From: Nitrospirota bacterium
GTDB lineage: Bacteria > Nitrospirota > Thermodesulfovibrionia > Thermodesulfovibrionales > UBA6898
Length of the DNA: 35,418 bases
Reading direction: 5' to 3'
Assembly: GCA_021814065.1 (NCBI GenBank)
Contig: JAKAIZ010000005.1
Coordinates: 1 to 35,418 of the forward strand
Under the pieces are notes generated by a model that was given only the letters and a program-made list of their open reading frames with translations, did not search any database and had not been told where the DNA came from. Below are positions 34,295 to 35,418 of the stretch, piece by piece. Each line of letters starts with the position of its first letter. Position 1 is the first letter of the stretch. Position numbers and translations under genes: made by a program.

Positions 34295-35418
34295 ATGAAT
34301 TTTATCGGCCTCGACGCGGGATCAGTAAGTGTCAAGCTTGTTTCCCTCGATAATGGTGGTAATAGGCGTCATAGCGTATATCAGAGACATAAAGGGCAGC
34401 CCCTGGCTGTAGCACTCCAACTTCTGAAAGAAGCGCTAGGTGTTGAGAGTGAGGAGTCAGGAGCCACTCCCCTCGCGCCTCGCGCCTCACGCCTCACCCC
34501 TCAATTTTCGCTTTCTTTAACCGGTTCGGCAGGCAGGCTGATCGGATCTGTTCTCGGCCTTGAACCGGTCAACGAAGTCGTTGCATATGCATATGCCACA
34601 TGCAGGCTCTATCCCGATATCAGGACCATCATCGAGCTTGGCGGCGAGGACTCGAAGCTCATTATGCTCGGAGAGGGTCCCGGCGCCGCAAAAGATTTCT
34701 CGATGAACTCCGTCTGCGCGGCCGGCACCGGCTCGTTCCTGGACCAGCAGGCCGAAAGGCTGAGGCTTACGATAGAAGAATTCAGCAAATTATGCCTAAA
34801 ATCGAAGAACCCTCCCCGCATCGCAGGAAGATGCAGCGTCTTTGCTAAGTCCGACATGATCCATCTTCAGCAGATCGCCAGCCCGGTGGAAGACATCGTT
34901 GCAGGGCTCTGCTTTGCGGTTGCCCGGAACTTTAAGGGCTCAATCGCGCGCGGCAGGGAGATAAAATCTCCTGTCTCTTTCCAGGGCGGGGTGGCGGCAA
35001 ACGCCGGCATGGTCAGGGCATTCAAAGAGATCTTCGGCCTCGATGAACTCTTTGTGCCGGAAGAGCATGCCCTCATGGGAGCCTTCGGAGCGGCAATGAA
35101 GAACCTCGATTCCGGGGCGAAACAGACGTTCGATCTGAAGAAACTGGAGGTCTTCATCAATTCGACAAGGACTGCGGAAAAAGGTCATATCCCTCTCCTC
35201 GGAGAGGGGGACCGGTTCTCTGAAAGACACCTTAAAAAAAGTGAGGAGACAGGAGTAAGGAGTCAGGAGTCACCCCCCTCACGCCTCTCGCCTCACACTT
35301 CACGTGTGAAAGCCTATCTCGGTATCGATATAGGTTCGATCAGCACGAATCTCGCGGTCATCGATGAAGACTGCAGACTGATGGCAAAGCGTTATCTCAT
35401 GACCGCCGGCAGGCCGAT
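34295..35418 (+). CDS. BcrA/BadF/HgdC-type acyl-CoA dehydratase activase, N-terminal part, with two repeat-derived insertions (runs off window)
   Basis: Open for 374 codons and continuing past the right edge. The ASKHA-fold ATPase begins MNFIGLDAGSVSVKLVSLD (phosphate-1 loop). IIELGGEDSKLIML and SVCAAGTGSFLDQQAERL hold the phosphate-2 and 4Fe-4S cysteine region; RCSVFAKSDMIHLQQ and FQGGVAANAGMVRA follow. A second ATPase domain starts at YLGIDIGSISTNLAVID (from about residue 345), so this is the large two-domain activase related to 2-hydroxyacyl-CoA dehydratase activators. Two heptamer-repeat insertions are in frame, at residues about 51-70 and about 316-338; the second lies in the linker between domains. 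AGAAG directly precedes the ATG. It implies radical anaerobic metabolism; its dehydratase partner is outside or fused further on. Confidence 0.88.
   Translation, partial: MNFIGLDAGSVSVKLVSLDNGGNRRHSVYQRHKGQPLAVALQLLKEALGVESEESGATPLAPRASRLTPQFSLSLTGSAGRLIGSVLGLEPVNEVVAYAYATCRLYPDIRTIIELGGEDSKLIMLGEGPGAAKDFSMNSVCAAGTGSFLDQQAERLRLTIEEFSKLCLKSKNPPRIAGRCSVFAKSDMIHLQQIASPVEDIVAGLCFAVARNFKGSIARGREIKSPVSFQGGVAANAGMVRAFKEIFGLDELFVPEEHALMGAFGAAMKNLDSGAKQTFDLKKLEVFINSTRTAEKGHIPLLGEGDRFSERHLKKSEETGVRSQESPPSRLSPHTSRVKAYLGIDIGSISTNLAVIDEDCRLMAKRYLMTAGRP
34446..34504 (+). repeat. Heptamer-repeat inverted element, copy 3, in the activase
   Basis: In the coding sense GAGTGAGGAGTCAGGAG is followed, after a short linker, by CCTCGCG-CCTCGCG-CCTCACG-CCTCACC heptamers. 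The ends GTGAGG and CCTCAC are inverted. It is read in frame as SEESGATPLAPRASRLTPQ. Confidence 0.8.
35240..35306 (+). repeat. Heptamer-repeat inverted element, copy 4, in the activase
   Basis: GTGAGGAGACAGGAGTAAGG with further GAGTCAG heptamers is followed by CCCTCACGCCTCTCGCCTCAC and CTTCACGTG. It is read in frame as EETGVRSQESPPSRLSPHTS. It sits between the two ATPase domains. Confidence 0.8.

Noticed and set aside
34446-35306. CRISPR-like repeats
   Set aside because: Heptamers are tandem and degenerate, have no unique spacers and lie in coding sequence.

Overview
The window reads as a chromosomal segment of a Gram-negative, probably anaerobic, bacterium. Evidence is type IVa pilins, a lipoprotein substrate-binding protein, lipid-linked glycan genes and a BcrA/BadF-type acyl-CoA dehydratase activase. 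Gene content would suit Nitrospirota or a deltaproteobacterial relative, but nothing here fixes the taxon. Nearly everything is on the minus strand; only the activase at the right edge is on the plus strand. There are no rRNA, tRNA, CRISPR or transposase genes.

Left part (1-7514, minus): the N-terminal part of glnE, preceded in transcription order by a peptide/nickel-type ABC importer (binding lipoprotein and two permeases, no ATPase genes), then uvrA. The gap between uvrA and the transporter holds a nested palindromic repeat. uvrA carries two in-frame insertions made of heptamer repeats.

Middle left (7572-11360, minus): a compact module of a dolichyl-phosphate-mannose-synthase-like GT2, an unrecognised TPR/membrane protein, a type IV pilin and a GT-C-like membrane protein with a C-terminal TPR. 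It looks like a lipid-P-sugar donor, pilin and transferase set.

Middle (11634-30724, minus): a long glycan operon. In transcription order: Wzx-type flippase, B12-binding radical SAM protein, terminator and new promoter, pseB, pseC, SpsF-like cytidylyltransferase, Pse-associated methylase, PseA/WbpG-like amidotransferase, a second radical SAM protein, hisH-like and hisF-like subunits, a pseG-pseH fusion, pseI, a GT-B transferase, a methyltransferase and three glycosyltransferases. Together these encode a route from UDP-GlcNAc to CMP-pseudaminic acid, with the genes expected for acetamidino modification, plus assembly and flipping of a glycan. Many junctions are 4-base stop/start overlaps (ATGA or GTGA), so translational coupling is pervasive.

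Right part (30793-35418): two tandem paralogous pilins, each with an EF-hand-like loop, preceded by a strong sigma-54 promoter and an upstream palindrome and followed by a DUF2723-like membrane protein. The divergent activase on the plus strand again carries two heptamer-repeat insertions. The most striking observations are these elements, read in the same frame in two unrelated genes, and the repeated pairing of pilin genes with a GT-C/TPR membrane protein around a pseudaminic acid locus.
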